Assembly: GCF_039908635.1 (NCBI RefSeq)
Contig: NZ_CP150918.1
Span: 620,001 to 684,000 of the forward strand
Origin: Pseudomonas purpurea
GTDB taxonomy: Bacteria > Pseudomonadota > Gammaproteobacteria > Pseudomonadales > Pseudomonadaceae
Direction of reading: 5' to 3'
DNA: 64,000 bases
The position numbers and the translations under genes are program-made. The notes under the pieces were generated by a model. That model did not search any database and was not told where the DNA came from. It worked only from the letters and a program-made list of their open reading frames with translations. This document shows positions 9,723 to 19,253 of this stretch, one piece after another (positions within the stretch are counted from its first letter, which is position 1; the number at the start of each line of letters is the position of its first letter).

Positions 9723-11252
9723 TCAGCTTTTGGCTCGGGTCTCGTGCATGCGCGCCAGTTGTCGCTCGAGCATCGATGGATAAGGCTCCATCAAGCGCTC
9801 TACGCAGCACGCGCCTTCCGGGCTGGCAATCGGGCGGATACGCGCACGCTGGCGGATCAGTGTGTCGTCGCTGATCTTGCGCTCCACCAGCAGCAGGTTG
9901 CGGCTGTGCTGGGAGAGGGCCAGGGCATCCTGGGCGGTTTCGGTGAGCAACAGGTCGATCTGGCTCAGGCCGAACAGTTCCTCGCCCAGCGTCAGGCCCA
10001 ATTGCAGTTGCAGGGTGATGCCGCTGTCGGCGACTTCAATCTGCAACTGATGGCCCAGCGCGCGCAGCAGTTCACCGCAGCAAATGGCGTTGGTCAGGTA
10101 GTCGTCGCCGCTGTCTTCGCTGTGGAACAGCATCAGTGTGCTGCCATCGTTCAGGGTGTGCAGCTCGCTTTGATACAGCGAGGCGGCCTGGTCGAGACAG
10201 TCGCGATAACGTTCAAGCAACTCGGTCAGCCGTGCGCGGGGCAGGCGACGCAGTTGTTCCTGGGCGCCCAGTTGCACGGCCAGTACCGCGCTGTGCTGAG
10301 GTAACGCCGGAACCACCGGTTTGGGTTGCGGCTTGATGGCTGGTGCGGTGGCCGTGTGGTCGCGCAGGTCGGCGAACGGGTCTTCTTCATCCAGTTCGTC
10401 TTCTTCGGCGCTCACCAGATGCCGTGGCGCAGGCTTGAGGCCGGCGACCGGGGCAGTTTCGTCGAAGCTCGGGTCGCGCAGGTTGCGGACTTCGAACACA
10501 GGATCGAGGTCTTCGGCGTCGTCGTATTCGGGCTCCGGCTCGGGCTCCGGTTCTACCCGCTCCGGGGCGAAGCTTGAGTGGAGCTGGCGGGCCAGGTCGC
10601 CGATTTCATCCTGGCGTTGAGTCGCCGGGGTGTGTTCGTCGATATCGCGCAGCCATACCCGCAATTGCAGCAATGGTGTCGAGATGTGCCGACCCAGGCG
10701 CAGGCTCAGGGCCAGGGACAATGCCAGCAGGATGGCGCTGAGAATGCCCATGCTTTGCAGGCTGATGGTCATCGGCTGCTGGAACTGGTCCATGTCCAGG
10801 CTGATGCGCAGGTGGCCGGCGGTCACGTCCTGGAAGGTGATCTTGCTCTGGTACAACCCCTCGGCTTCACCCAGCAAACTGTGTTTGGGGCGTTGGCCGG
10901 ATTCGGCGAGGATGCGGTTGTCCACGCTATAAATAGCGGCGTGGGCCACCAGCGGATTCTTGGTCAGGTTGTTCAGCAACACGTTGAGGCTGAGGATGTC
11001 GTTGGACACCAGCAACTCGGTGGCGGACGTGGCGGTCTGGGTGGTCAGGCTCTGACCCAGCGCATCGGCCTGTTCGTGCATGGCCTGTTTGAACTGCAAA
11101 CCCATCACGCAGGCGTAGATCACCAGGGCCAGGGCGACCAGGATCACGTTATGGCTGGCAATGCGTAATGCAATCGGTACACGGCGGTGGCGCAGCGCAC
11201 GGAAGATCAGCAGGAAGAAGTTGTCGGTTTTGACTGGCGTAGGCCGGTTCAC
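9723..11252 (-). CDS. AhpA/YtjB family membrane protein
   Basis: A 509-residue inner-membrane protein. Segment one (VILVALALVIYACVMGL, about residues 34-50) and segment two (GILSAILLALSLALSL, about 171-186) bracket a periplasmic sensor-like region of about 120 residues; a HAMP-like linker follows. The cytoplasmic part contains a very acidic Glu-Pro stretch (EPEPEPEPEYDD near residue 232) and a long domain without catalytic motifs that I can name. In E. coli the related ytjB (smp) is also next to serB, and here it is divergent from serB. Function is unknown; a virulence-linked or membrane-stress role has been proposed for relatives. No GGDEF or kinase domain is present. Confidence 0.75.
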   Translation of the reverse strand: MNRPTPVKTDNFFLLIFRALRHRRVPIALRIASHNVILVALALVIYACVMGLQFKQAMHEQADALGQSLTTQTATSATELLVSNDILSLNVLLNNLTKNPLVAHAAIYSVDNRILAESGQRPKHSLLGEAEGLYQSKITFQDVTAGHLRISLDMDQFQQPMTISLQSMGILSAILLALSLALSLRLGRHISTPLLQLRVWLRDIDEHTPATQRQDEIGDLARQLHSSFAPERVEPEPEPEPEYDDAEDLDPVFEVRNLRDPSFDETAPVAGLKPAPRHLVSAEEDELDEEDPFADLRDHTATAPAIKPQPKPVVPALPQHSAVLAVQLGAQEQLRRLPRARLTELLERYRDCLDQAASLYQSELHTLNDGSTLMLFHSEDSGDDYLTNAICCGELLRALGHQLQIEVADSGITLQLQLGLTLGEELFGLSQIDLLLTETAQDALALSQHSRNLLLVERKISDDTLIRQRARIRPIASPEGACCVERLMEPYPSMLERQLARMHETRAKS

Positions 11253-11386
11253 TGAGCTCGGCTCTTTTGTCCGTGAAGTTGAGGCGCAGTATAGCGATAG
11301 CCCCTAGACCGGCAAAGCGCTGGCTGTGCCCGATGGTCACTGAAAGTGGGTAGAATGCGGTTTTTTTCCACCTGCGGGGGTGCGCC

Positions 11387-12601
11387 TTGCGCGAAATCGT
11401 CCTGATAAACATCACGGGAGTCGACCGTCCGGGTCTGACTGCGGCCATTACCGGTGTTCTGGCCCAGGGTGGCGTGACCATTCTCGACATTGGTCAGGCT
11501 GTGATCCACGACACGTTGTCATTTGGCATCCTCGTTGAGATTCCAGGCACCGAGGCCGGTCAGTCGGTGCTCAAGGACATACTGTTCAAGGCTTACGAGC
11601 TGGATCAGCAGGTGCGCTTCACGCCGGTGTCCGAAGAGGATTACCAGCAATGGGTCGGTGCCCAGGGTAAAAAGCGTCACATCGTGACCCTGCTGACCCG
11701 CAAAGTGACCGCCGAACAATTGCAGCGTGTCAGTTCGATCACCGCCAAGTATGGCCTGAACATCGATCACATCGACCGTCTGTCGGGACGCATGCCGCTG
11801 GACACGCCAGCAGACCAGGGCAAGGGCTGTATCGAGTTTTCCGTGCGTGGTGAAGCGGCTGATCCGCAGGCATTGCGCGCCGAGTTCCTCAGCGTCGCGC
11901 AGGAATTGAATGTCGACATCGCGTTCCAGGAAGACTCGCTGTTCCGTCGCAATCGGCGCCTGGCGGTGTTCGACATGGACTCGACGCTGATTGAGGCCGA
12001 AGTGATCGACGAGTTGGCAAAAGCTGCCGGTGTGGGTGAGCAAGTCTCGGCGATCACCGAGCGGGCGATGGCCGGCGAGCTCGATTTTCGGGCCAGTTTC
12101 AAGGAGCGCCTGGCGTTGCTGCAAGGGCTGGACGTGAGCGTGCTGGATTCGATTGGCGCCTCGCTGCGCCTGACCGAAGGCGCAGAAACCCTGTTCGCCG
12201 AACTCAAGCGCCTGGGCTACAAAACCGCGATCCTGTCTGGCGGCTTCACCTATTTCGCCAAGCAGTTGCAGGCCAAACTCGGCATCGACTATGTGTTTGC
12301 CAACGAGTTGGAAGTGGTTGATGGGAAAGTCACGGGCGTGGTAGTCGAACCGATTGTCGATGCTCAGCGCAAGGCGGATTTGCTGCGCGAACTGGCGCAC
12401 AAGGAAGGTTTGCGACTGGAGCAGACGATTGCTGTCGGCGACGGTGCCAACGACTTGCCGATGCTGGCGATTGCAGGTTTAGGCGTAGCATTCCGTGCCA
12501 AGCCGCTGGTCAAGCAATCGGCCAAGCAGGCGATTTCGACCTTGGGGCTGGACGGTGTGTTGTATCTGCTGGGCTTGCGGGACCGCGACGGTCAGTTGTA
12601 A
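11387..12601 (+). CDS. serB: Phosphoserine phosphatase
   Basis: A 404-residue enzyme for the last step of serine synthesis, phosphoserine to serine. The N-terminal half carries two ACT-like regulatory modules (DRPGLTAAITGVLAQGG at the start), which is the Pseudomonas form; the C-terminal half is the HAD phosphatase with the nucleophile Asp196 in FDMDSTLIEAE, SGGFTYFA, and GDGANDLPML. Translation starts at a TTG (11387) preceded by a G-rich ribosome-binding sequence; no ATG or GTG fits the conserved N-terminus. The ACT modules suggest feedback control by an amino acid. Confidence 0.95.
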   Translation: MREIVLINITGVDRPGLTAAITGVLAQGGVTILDIGQAVIHDTLSFGILVEIPGTEAGQSVLKDILFKAYELDQQVRFTPVSEEDYQQWVGAQGKKRHIVTLLTRKVTAEQLQRVSSITAKYGLNIDHIDRLSGRMPLDTPADQGKGCIEFSVRGEAADPQALRAEFLSVAQELNVDIAFQEDSLFRRNRRLAVFDMDSTLIEAEVIDELAKAAGVGEQVSAITERAMAGELDFRASFKERLALLQGLDVSVLDSIGASLRLTEGAETLFAELKRLGYKTAILSGGFTYFAKQLQAKLGIDYVFANELEVVDGKVTGVVVEPIVDAQRKADLLRELAHKEGLRLEQTIAVGDGANDLPMLAIAGLGVAFRAKPLVKQSAKQAISTLGLDGVLYLLGLRDRDGQL

Positions 12602-12614
12602 CGCCGAGTGTTTT

Positions 12615-12704
12615 TGTGGGAGCGGGCTTGCTCGCGAAGAGGGCGTGTCAGTCGACATTAATGTTGTCTGATCCACCGCTTTCGCGAGCAAGCCCGCTCC
12701 CACA
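12615..12704. repeat. REPIN, GTGGGAGCGGGC family
   Basis: A 90-bp element made of two inverted REP copies (TGTGGGAGCGGGCTTGCTCG, then its complement) around a spacer with a small palindromic core (CGACATTAATGTTGTC). It lies between the convergent serB and psd genes, where it may also end transcription. Confidence 0.9.
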
Positions 12705-12721
12705 TTAGTTCTTCATGTAGA

Positions 12722-13582
12722 TCAGGCGTTTGGCAGGCCCATGCCTTGGCCCATTTCAACCGGCGAACCGGCGGCCAGTGCCTCGACCCATTTCACTTGA
12801 TTCGGGCCAAACAGTACGACGGCGGTCGAACCCAGTTTGAAACGGCCCAGTTCGGCGCCTTTTTCCAGATGGATCGGTGCGCGGGCGGCCTCGTCGTAGC
12901 GGAAGGTTTTCAGCTCGCGCTTGGGTGGCGTCACCAGCCCGGCCCAGACGGTTTCGATTGATGCAACGATCATCGCGCCCACCAGCACCACGGCCATCGG
13001 TCCACGCTCGGTGTCGAAAATGCACGCCACGCGCTCGTTACGGGCGAACAGCTCCGGAACGTTTTCGGCGGTGGTCTGGTTGACCGAGAAGATCCGGCCC
13101 GGGATGTAGACCATTTCGCGCAGGGTGCCGGCCAGCGGCATGTGCACGCGGTGGTAGTCCTTGGGCGACAGGTAAATGGTGGCGAAATCGCCGCCCATGA
13201 AAGGGGCAGCGTTTGCCGCGTCACCGCCCAGCAATTCCAGCACGCTGAAACTGTGACCCTTGGCCTGGAACACACGACCGTGTTCGATCGGGCCAAGTTG
13301 GCTGACGGCGCCGTCGGCCGGGCTGAGGATCGCGCCCGGCGTTTGGTCCAGTGGGCGTGCGCCGTCTTTCAAGGCGCGAGTGAAGAACGCGTTGAAGTGC
13401 TCGTACGCGGTCAGGTCTTCGACCAATGCCAGGGACATGTCCACCTGATAACGCTTGGCGAACCAGGCGGTAAAGGCATTCTTGAACCAGCGCACGCGGC
13501 ACTCGGCAATGCAGCCGGCCAAGCGCGACAGCAAGTGATGGGGCAGCAGGTACTGGCTGAGGATAAACAAACGCTTTTTCAT
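12722..13582 (-). CDS. psd: Phosphatidylserine decarboxylase proenzyme
   Basis: A 286-residue proenzyme that makes phosphatidylethanolamine from phosphatidylserine at the inner membrane. The self-cleavage motif LGST is at about residues 250-253; cleavage before Ser252 would create the pyruvoyl group of the small alpha subunit. HDY-type residues are seen in the beta chain (DYHRVHMPLAG). Length matches the family. It lies just downstream of rhdA on the same strand (9-bp gap) and is likely co-transcribed with it; this pairing is common in Pseudomonas. Confidence 0.95.
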   Translation of the reverse strand: MKKRLFILSQYLLPHHLLSRLAGCIAECRVRWFKNAFTAWFAKRYQVDMSLALVEDLTAYEHFNAFFTRALKDGARPLDQTPGAILSPADGAVSQLGPIEHGRVFQAKGHSFSVLELLGGDAANAAPFMGGDFATIYLSPKDYHRVHMPLAGTLREMVYIPGRIFSVNQTTAENVPELFARNERVACIFDTERGPMAVVLVGAMIVASIETVWAGLVTPPKRELKTFRYDEAARAPIHLEKGAELGRFKLGSTAVVLFGPNQVKWVEALAAGSPVEMGQGMGLPNA

Positions 13583-13591
13583 TAACTGTCC

Positions 13592-14416
13592 TTAAGAACC
13601 TTGAATCTCGACGGGCGTGTCAGGGTGGTTGCCCCATTCGCCCCAGGAGCCGGCGTAGCCCTTGACCCGCGGATAACCGAGGGCCTTGGCCACCAGATAG
13701 GTGAAGCCAGAGCGGTGATGAGTCTGGCAGTGGGTAATCACTTCTTTATCTTTGCTGATCCCGAGCGACTCGAGGATCTGCGGCATGTCTGTGCGAATAC
13801 GCAGGCTGCGGGACGGGTCCATGCCGGCGGTCCATTCGAAATTGACCGCGCCGGGGATGTGGCCACCCTTGGCTGCCAGCACCTTCTCGCCCGAATACTC
13901 CAGCGGCCCGCGTGCGTCCCAGATCGCCAGGTCAGCGGCACCGAGACGGCTTTGCAGGTATTCGCGGGTGGCGGTGGGTTCGTCATGCAGGGTCAGCGCA
14001 ACCGGGCCGCCGACAGTTGCCGGGACCTCGGTCGAGACGGGCAAACCGTCCGCCAGCCAGGCCGGGAGGCCGCCGTCGACATAGTGGTAGCGGTGGTGGC
14101 CGATGACATCCAGCAACCAGATGAAGCGCCCGGCCCAGCCACCGCCTTCGTCGTCATAGACCACGTAGACCGCATCCTTGTTGTGCCCCAGTTCGCCGAA
14201 CAGGGTTTCCAGCGCCGCTTGAGGCGGCAGCAGTCCCGGCGCGGGCGCCTGGCCCAGTTGGGTGCGTTTGGGGTCAACGAAGTGCGCGCCGGGGATGTGG
14301 CCCGCGGCGTAGCGGGCGCTGCTGGTCAGGTCGACCAGAATCAGTTCGCGGGCGTCCAGACGGGCGAGCAGGTCGCTCGGCTCGATCACCAGCGCCAAGC
14401 CAGAGAAGTCAGACAT
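13592..14416 (-). CDS. rhdA: Thiosulfate sulfurtransferase (rhodanese)
   Basis: A 274-residue tandem rhodanese that moves sulfane sulfur from thiosulfate to cyanide or thiols. The inactive N-terminal domain is followed by a catalytic domain whose active-site loop CQTHHR puts the persulfide Cys at residue 230, the same loop and residue number known for Azotobacter vinelandii RhdA. The ATG at 14416 gives the standard N-terminus (MSDFSGLALVIEP); the frame extends further upstream without support. In cyanogenic pseudomonads such enzymes help in cyanide detoxification, but no hcn genes are in view. Confidence 0.93.
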   Translation of the reverse strand: MSDFSGLALVIEPSDLLARLDARELILVDLTSSARYAAGHIPGAHFVDPKRTQLGQAPAPGLLPPQAALETLFGELGHNKDAVYVVYDDEGGGWAGRFIWLLDVIGHHRYHYVDGGLPAWLADGLPVSTEVPATVGGPVALTLHDEPTATREYLQSRLGAADLAIWDARGPLEYSGEKVLAAKGGHIPGAVNFEWTAGMDPSRSLRIRTDMPQILESLGISKDKEVITHCQTHHRSGFTYLVAKALGYPRVKGYAGSWGEWGNHPDTPVEIQGS

Positions 14417-14464
14417 GTGAGGTCTCCAGAGCACAAAGGGGAGGATTGTAGCTCAAGCGCGGTG

Positions 14465-16003
14465 TTAACGGCCGCGGTTGGTAAAGCTATGCAGGGCCTT
14501 TTCGATGCATTGTGCGGTTTTACCGAAGGCTTGCACGGTCAAGTCCGAAAAAGGTCCGCCGCCCTGATCGGCGACGATCAGTATGACCACCCGGCCATTG
14601 CTGGCCACGGAGCGTAGCAGCAGGTGATCGCCGCCGAACAGTCCGCGCAGGCTGTTGGGCAGCAACGCGGAAAACTGCGCGTTGTTGGCCGGCGTCAGGC
14701 GCACCTGGGCTTGTTGCGCGAGCAGGCGTTGCAGCACGGTGCTCTGGCTGACCGTCAGGTTCAGGTTGGCGCATTCCTTGGGCAGGCCATAGGTTTGATG
14801 TGCCCGCAGGTTGGCCAGGTTGCGATCGGCCACCAACAGCATCACCCGACGCATACCGCACGCCGCCAACGCGTCGCGAGCGGCCAGGGTCAGGTGCATC
14901 GCGTTGCTGAACGGGCTCGGTTCGACCAGCAGTTCGGCGCATTGCTTGCGCCACTTGGCCAGGTCTTCGGTGGTGGGCGGTGGAGCGGGCCGTTGGCCGC
15001 GATGCAGGTGGTGCGTGCCCCACGGCCAGAGCAAGGCTTCGGCCGGGTGCCAGAGGTCGGCCATGTCGTGCTGGCGGGCGCTTTGTGCGGCTTGCTGGTG
15101 CAGTTGTTGTTGCAACTCGTCCATCGGCATTTGCAGATAGAGACTGGTGAGCCACTGCCAGCGTTGGCTGTGCGGGCTGTCCCAGGCCTGATGAGCTGAA
15201 AGCGCGAGACCGTTGGCCAGCAGCACGGTGTTGGCCGGTTGATTCAGCCAGCGCCGCAGGGTCGGGTCATCGTCGAGACGATTCTGCTGGCGCAACGGGT
15301 GATCGCCGTCGCGGGCGATACGCAGCACCTTCACCAGTTCGCGCTGCTCGCTGCGCAACAACCGATACCCTTGCAGCACCCAGATCGGCAAACGCCAGAG
15401 TTCGACCAGTGTCTGGCACAGCTCCAGCAGATGGACGCCGAACAGTTCCCGTTCGACCTTGGCCGCCGACTCGTGTTTGTGAATGACCCGCAGTTCCCAT
15501 TCTTCGAGCAGGTGCGGGTGGGTCAGCGCCATTGGCCACAGCGGCGACAGAAACAGCAGGCTGCCCCAGTGGATGTCTTGCCAGAGCCGCGCCAGGCGAC
15601 TGGCGAACAAGCCGTTGGCTTGTTGGGTGGCATGCTGGCTGATGAGCTGGAGCTGGCGCAGGGCGACCGGTATTTGCTCCTCAGGCATCGCCGGCAAGCG
15701 GGCGAGCAACTCTTGCGTGCGTTTCAAGCCGAGGCGAGTAATCGCGACTTCGAGGTTCTCCGCCGGGCCGGTCATGCTGCCGTGGGTATGCTGGTTGGCT
15801 TCTCGAATCACGCTCAAGGCCAGGGCCGGGCTGTCTTGCATCAGGTCGGCGATATCGCGCAGCGAACTGCGGTTGTCGGCGATGGCTTTGCAGACCCGGT
15901 CATGGCTGGCCTGGGGAACGGGAAGAGTGACGTGGTCCAGGAGTCGGACCCAACCTTGGAGAGTGGTCGGTTTCTGAGGTGGGACGCTCGTTTCATTAAC
16001 CAT
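14465..16003 (-). CDS. HDOD domain protein
   Basis: A 512-residue cytoplasmic protein with an N-terminal HDOD domain (about residues 15-280; the stretch VCKAIADNRSSLRDIADLMQ followed by DSPALALSVIREAN and VAITRLGLKRTQELL is typical). The HD metal ligands needed for phosphodiesterase action are not obvious, as usual for HDOD proteins. The C-terminal half looks GAF-like but I cannot name it firmly. It is divergent from motAB, and HDOD proteins often tune motility and second-messenger signalling, so a link with motility is reasonable but unproved. Confidence 0.82.
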   Translation of the reverse strand: MVNETSVPPQKPTTLQGWVRLLDHVTLPVPQASHDRVCKAIADNRSSLRDIADLMQDSPALALSVIREANQHTHGSMTGPAENLEVAITRLGLKRTQELLARLPAMPEEQIPVALRQLQLISQHATQQANGLFASRLARLWQDIHWGSLLFLSPLWPMALTHPHLLEEWELRVIHKHESAAKVERELFGVHLLELCQTLVELWRLPIWVLQGYRLLRSEQRELVKVLRIARDGDHPLRQQNRLDDDPTLRRWLNQPANTVLLANGLALSAHQAWDSPHSQRWQWLTSLYLQMPMDELQQQLHQQAAQSARQHDMADLWHPAEALLWPWGTHHLHRGQRPAPPPTTEDLAKWRKQCAELLVEPSPFSNAMHLTLAARDALAACGMRRVMLLVADRNLANLRAHQTYGLPKECANLNLTVSQSTVLQRLLAQQAQVRLTPANNAQFSALLPNSLRGLFGGDHLLLRSVASNGRVVILIVADQGGGPFSDLTVQAFGKTAQCIEKALHSFTNRGR

Positions 16004-16051
16004 GGTTGGGCGCGATCACTTTTGATTTCAACACGCCCGCTATGGGCCAAA

Positions 16052-16079
16052 TTGGCTTTTCGCCTTAACTGGCTATAGT
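16052..16079 (+). promoter_or_regulatory. Candidate promoter of motAB
   Basis: TTGGCT (16052-16057) and TATAGT (16074-16079) with a 16-bp spacer, about 90 bp before the motA start and between the divergent HDOD and motA genes. A sigma-70 type call from sequence only. Confidence 0.45.
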
Positions 16080-16168
16080 CTGGCGCAGTTTTGCCGATAA
16101 GTAGAAGAAGAGATTTTTTAACTTCCGAATATGACCTTGAACCCGACTCAGTAAGTACTCTCCTACCT

Positions 16169-17020
16169 ATGGCTAAAATTATCGGCATCATTGTCGTATT
16201 CGCGAGCGTGCTCGGCGGATACGTGCTTTCCCACGGCAAGATTGCCGCCCTGATTCAGCCTTTCGAGGTGATGATCATTGGTGGTGCAGCCTTGGGTGCT
16301 TTCCTTCAGGCCAACCCCGGCTACATGACGATGCACGTACTCAAGAAATCCTTGAGCATGTTCAGTTCGCGATTCACCCACACGTTCTACCTTGAAGTCC
16401 TGGGACTGATCTACGAGATCCTCAACAAGAGCCGCCGCGAAGGCATGATGGCGATTGAAGGCGACATTGAAGACGCCGCCGCCAGCCCGATCTTCGCCAA
16501 GTACCCGGCGGTGCTCAAAGACGAACGCATGACTGCGTTCATCTGCGATTACCTGCGCATCATGTCGTCCGGCAACATGGCCCCGCATGAACTTGAAGGC
16601 CTGTTCGACATGGAGCTCTACAGCCTCAAGGAAGACCTGGAGCACCCGTCCCACGCGGTCAACGGTATCGCGGACGCCATGCCGGGCTTCGGTATCGTGG
16701 CGGCGGTACTGGGTATCGTAGTGACCATGGCTTCGCTGGGTGAAGGTGACCAGAAGTCCATCGGCCTGCACGTGGGTGCGGCACTGGTCGGTACGTTCTT
16801 CGGTATTCTCGCGGCCTACGGTTTCTTCGGTCCGCTGGCTCACTCGCTGGCCCACGATGCCAAGGAAGAACTGAACATCTACGAAGCCATCAAGGCTTCG
16901 CTGGTTGCGTCGGCGTCGGGCATGCCGCCATCGCTGGCCGTAGAGTTCGGGCGTAAAGTGCTGTACCCGGCACACCGTCCTAGCTTCGCCGAGCTGGAAC
17001 AAGCGGTTCGCGGTCGCTAA
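16169..17020 (+). CDS. motA: Flagellar motor stator protein MotA
   Basis: A 283-residue inner-membrane protein, the proton-channel partner of MotB. Four membrane segments are visible: one at the N-terminus (IIGIIVVFASVLGGYVLS), one at about residues 34-50, and a pair at about 172-225 (GFGIVAAVLGIVVTMASLG and VGTFFGILAAYGFFGPLA). The large cytoplasmic loop between segments two and three carries charged residues that face the rotor (RREGMMAIEGD). The frame reaches back to 16091, but MAKIIG at 16169 is the conserved N-terminus. motB starts 3 bp after the stop. Confidence 0.96.
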   Translation: MAKIIGIIVVFASVLGGYVLSHGKIAALIQPFEVMIIGGAALGAFLQANPGYMTMHVLKKSLSMFSSRFTHTFYLEVLGLIYEILNKSRREGMMAIEGDIEDAAASPIFAKYPAVLKDERMTAFICDYLRIMSSGNMAPHELEGLFDMELYSLKEDLEHPSHAVNGIADAMPGFGIVAAVLGIVVTMASLGEGDQKSIGLHVGAALVGTFFGILAAYGFFGPLAHSLAHDAKEELNIYEAIKASLVASASGMPPSLAVEFGRKVLYPAHRPSFAELEQAVRGR

Positions 17021-17023
17021 GTC

Positions 17024-18061
17024 ATGGAAAACAATCAGCCGATTATCATCAAGCGCGTCAAGCGCATTGCTGGCGGGCATCACGGGGGCGCCTGGAAAAT
17101 CGCCTTCGCGGACTTCGCGACAGCGATGATGGCGTTCTTCCTGGTGCTGTGGCTGCTGTCCACGGCCACCCCGGAACAGAAGATCGCCATCGCCGGTTAC
17201 TTCAAGGACCCGATCGGCTTCTCCGAAAGCGGCACGCCGTTCATCATCGACCTGGGCGGTACGCCCACGCTGGCGCCGGAGACCACCCTCAACCCTGAGG
17301 TCAAGTCGCAGCCGCAGCCCGATAAAGTGACGGTCGATGCCGAGCAGGTAGAAGGCATGGCCGAACAGGTCGAAAAGGAACGCCTCGAACTGTTGCTGCA
17401 AGAGTTGCAGAACAAGGTTGAAGAAAACCCGCAGTTGCAGAAGTTCAAGGACCAGATCCTGTTCGAAATCACGCCGGATGGCTTGCGCATCCAGATCATC
17501 GATTCCGAAAACCGGCCGATGTTCGACTCAGGCTCGGCGCGTCTGAAACCGTACTTCGAAGACATCCTGCTGGCCATGGCCGACACCATCAAAGCGGTGC
17601 CGAACAAGATCAGCATCAGTGGTCACACGGATGCCAAGCCGTACTCTGGCACTGGTGACTTCGGTAACTGGGAACTCTCGGCCAACCGTGCCAACGCCGC
17701 CCGCCGTGCGCTGGTTGCAGGCAGCTATCCGGACCAGCAAGTGGCGCGAGTGGTGGGTTACGCCTCGTCGGTGTTGTTCGATCGCGAAAACCCGTTCAAC
17801 CCGGTCAATCGCCGTATCGACATCGTTGTATTGACGAAGAAAGCCCAGCGCGCCATCGAAGGCGAGCAAGGGGCGGAGCCGCAACCGGCGCCCACTCAGG
17901 GCCAGGGCGCTCCGGGTGAAGTACCGACTGATCCGAACGTTCTGCCGGCCGACCAGCAACCGCTGCCGGCCCATGAGTTGCGCGAACGCTTGAACCTGTT
18001 CGACGACCCGACGCCGAAAGCGGGTGATGCCGCCAAACCGGCTGAGCCACCCAAGCCGTGA
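17024..18061 (+). CDS. motB: Flagellar motor stator protein MotB
   Basis: A 345-residue stator subunit that anchors MotA to peptidoglycan. The single membrane helix (FADFATAMMAFFLVLWLLS) contains the proton-accepting Asp30. A plug/linker with predicted helix (about residues 105-140) leads to the OmpA-like peptidoglycan-binding domain with ISGHTDAKPYSG and LSANRANAARRAL. The C-terminus beyond residue 275 is Pro/Gln-rich and poorly conserved. It is followed at once by an intrinsic terminator at 18067. Confidence 0.96.
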   Translation: MENNQPIIIKRVKRIAGGHHGGAWKIAFADFATAMMAFFLVLWLLSTATPEQKIAIAGYFKDPIGFSESGTPFIIDLGGTPTLAPETTLNPEVKSQPQPDKVTVDAEQVEGMAEQVEKERLELLLQELQNKVEENPQLQKFKDQILFEITPDGLRIQIIDSENRPMFDSGSARLKPYFEDILLAMADTIKAVPNKISISGHTDAKPYSGTGDFGNWELSANRANAARRALVAGSYPDQQVARVVGYASSVLFDRENPFNPVNRRIDIVVLTKKAQRAIEGEQGAEPQPAPTQGQGAPGEVPTDPNVLPADQQPLPAHELRERLNLFDDPTPKAGDAAKPAEPPKP

Positions 18062-18066
18062 CCTAC

Positions 18067-18095
18067 AAAAAAGCCGCGATCATCGCGGCTTTTTT
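18067..18095. terminator. Intrinsic terminator between motB and rsgA
   Basis: AAAAAAGCCGCGAT and ATCGCGGCTTTTTT pair fully around a one-base centre, giving a hairpin with A- and T-runs. It serves motB and the convergent rsgA. Confidence 0.92.
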
Positions 18096-18113
18096 GTCTC
18101 TGCGGGGTGCTGC

Positions 18114-19145
18114 CTAGTAGCTGGTTTCGGGCAGGCTGGCGATGATCGAGCGGTAGCTGTTCATGCGCTGTTGCTGCACACGACCATCTTCCAGCGCCTT
18201 GAGCAGGGCACAACCGGGTTCGCGGTCGTGCTTGCAGTCGCGGAAGCGGCAGGTGCCGATCAAGTCGTTGAACTCGATGAAGCCTGCCTCGACGTCTGAA
18301 CGGCTGACGTGGCCCAGGCCGAACTCACGAATTCCCGGGGAGTCGATCAGTTCGCCACCACCGGGGAAGTGGAACAGGCGCGCGGTGGTCGTGGTGTGAG
18401 TGCCCTGGCCGGACAACTCGGACAACGGGCCGACGCGGGTTTCGACTTCCGGCAGCAGGCTGTTGACCAGCGACGACTTACCGACGCCCGACTGGCCGAC
18501 GAACACGCTGATGCGCCCGTCGAGCTGCTCTTGCAGCGTCTCCATGCCATTGCCGTGATGCGCCGAGACTTCCAGCACCGGGTAACCCAGCGTGCGGTAT
18601 ACCGCCAGCAAGGCATTCAGCGCCGGTGCGTTCTGCTCGTCGATCAGGTCGAACTTGTTGAGCAGCAACAACGGGCGGATGCCAGCGTGTTCGGCGGCGA
18701 CCAGGTAGCGGTCGATCAGGTTGGCGTGCGGTTCGGGCAGCGGGGCGAAGACAATCACGATCATGTCGACGTTGGCGGCTACGGGCTTGAGCTGGCCCCG
18801 GCTGTCGGGACGGCACAGCTCGGTGTTGCGCGGCAATTGCGCAACGATCACGCCGATGCCTTGGTTGCCGGCACGCCAGACCACTTGGTCGCCGGTCACC
18901 AGCGCAGGCAGGTTGGCCCGCAAGTGGCAGCGGAACACCTGGCCGGCCAGTTCGCCGTCGCGGGCTTCGACCTCGACCTGCACACCGAAGTGAGCGATCA
19001 CCAGGCCTGTTTGCTCGGGGCCGAGATCACCGCCCTCGAGCGCTTCCACGGCTGAGGATTCGCGTTTGGCGGCGCGGGCAGCGCGCTCGCCCTGAATCTT
19101 TTCGATGCGCCAGTTTTGGCGACGATTGAGTTGGCGTTTGGCCAT
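18114..19145 (-). CDS. rsgA: Small ribosomal subunit biogenesis GTPase RsgA
   Basis: A 343-residue circularly permuted GTPase that checks the decoding centre of maturing 30S subunits. An N-terminal basic tail and OB-fold precede the GTPase domain, in which the G4 motif NKFD comes before G1 ([12 protein letters not shown]) and G3 (DSPGIREFG), the order unique to this family. The C-terminal zinc knuckle is present ([14 protein letters not shown]). It is divergent from orn, the common Pseudomonas and E. coli arrangement. Confidence 0.96.
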   Translation of the reverse strand: MAKRQLNRRQNWRIEKIQGERAARAAKRESSAVEALEGGDLGPEQTGLVIAHFGVQVEVEARDGELAGQVFRCHLRANLPALVTGDQVVWRAGNQGIGVIVAQLPRNTELCRPDSRGQLKPVAANVDMIVIVFAPLPEPHANLIDRYLVAAEHAGIRPLLLLNKFDLIDEQNAPALNALLAVYRTLGYPVLEVSAHHGNGMETLQEQLDGRISVFVGQSGVGKSSLVNSLLPEVETRVGPLSELSGQGTHTTTTARLFHFPGGGELIDSPGIREFGLGHVSRSDVEAGFIEFNDLIGTCRFRDCKHDREPGCALLKALEDGRVQQQRMNSYRSIIASLPETSY

Positions 19146-19253
19146 GGGTGTTCCGTGTCGATAATGCAGCGATTAGGTAAAACGGCCGCGAGTTTAGCAC
19201 GCCCGGCGAATCCTCTAGGCTAAACTGCGCAACACTGCCTAAGGAGCCGACAC

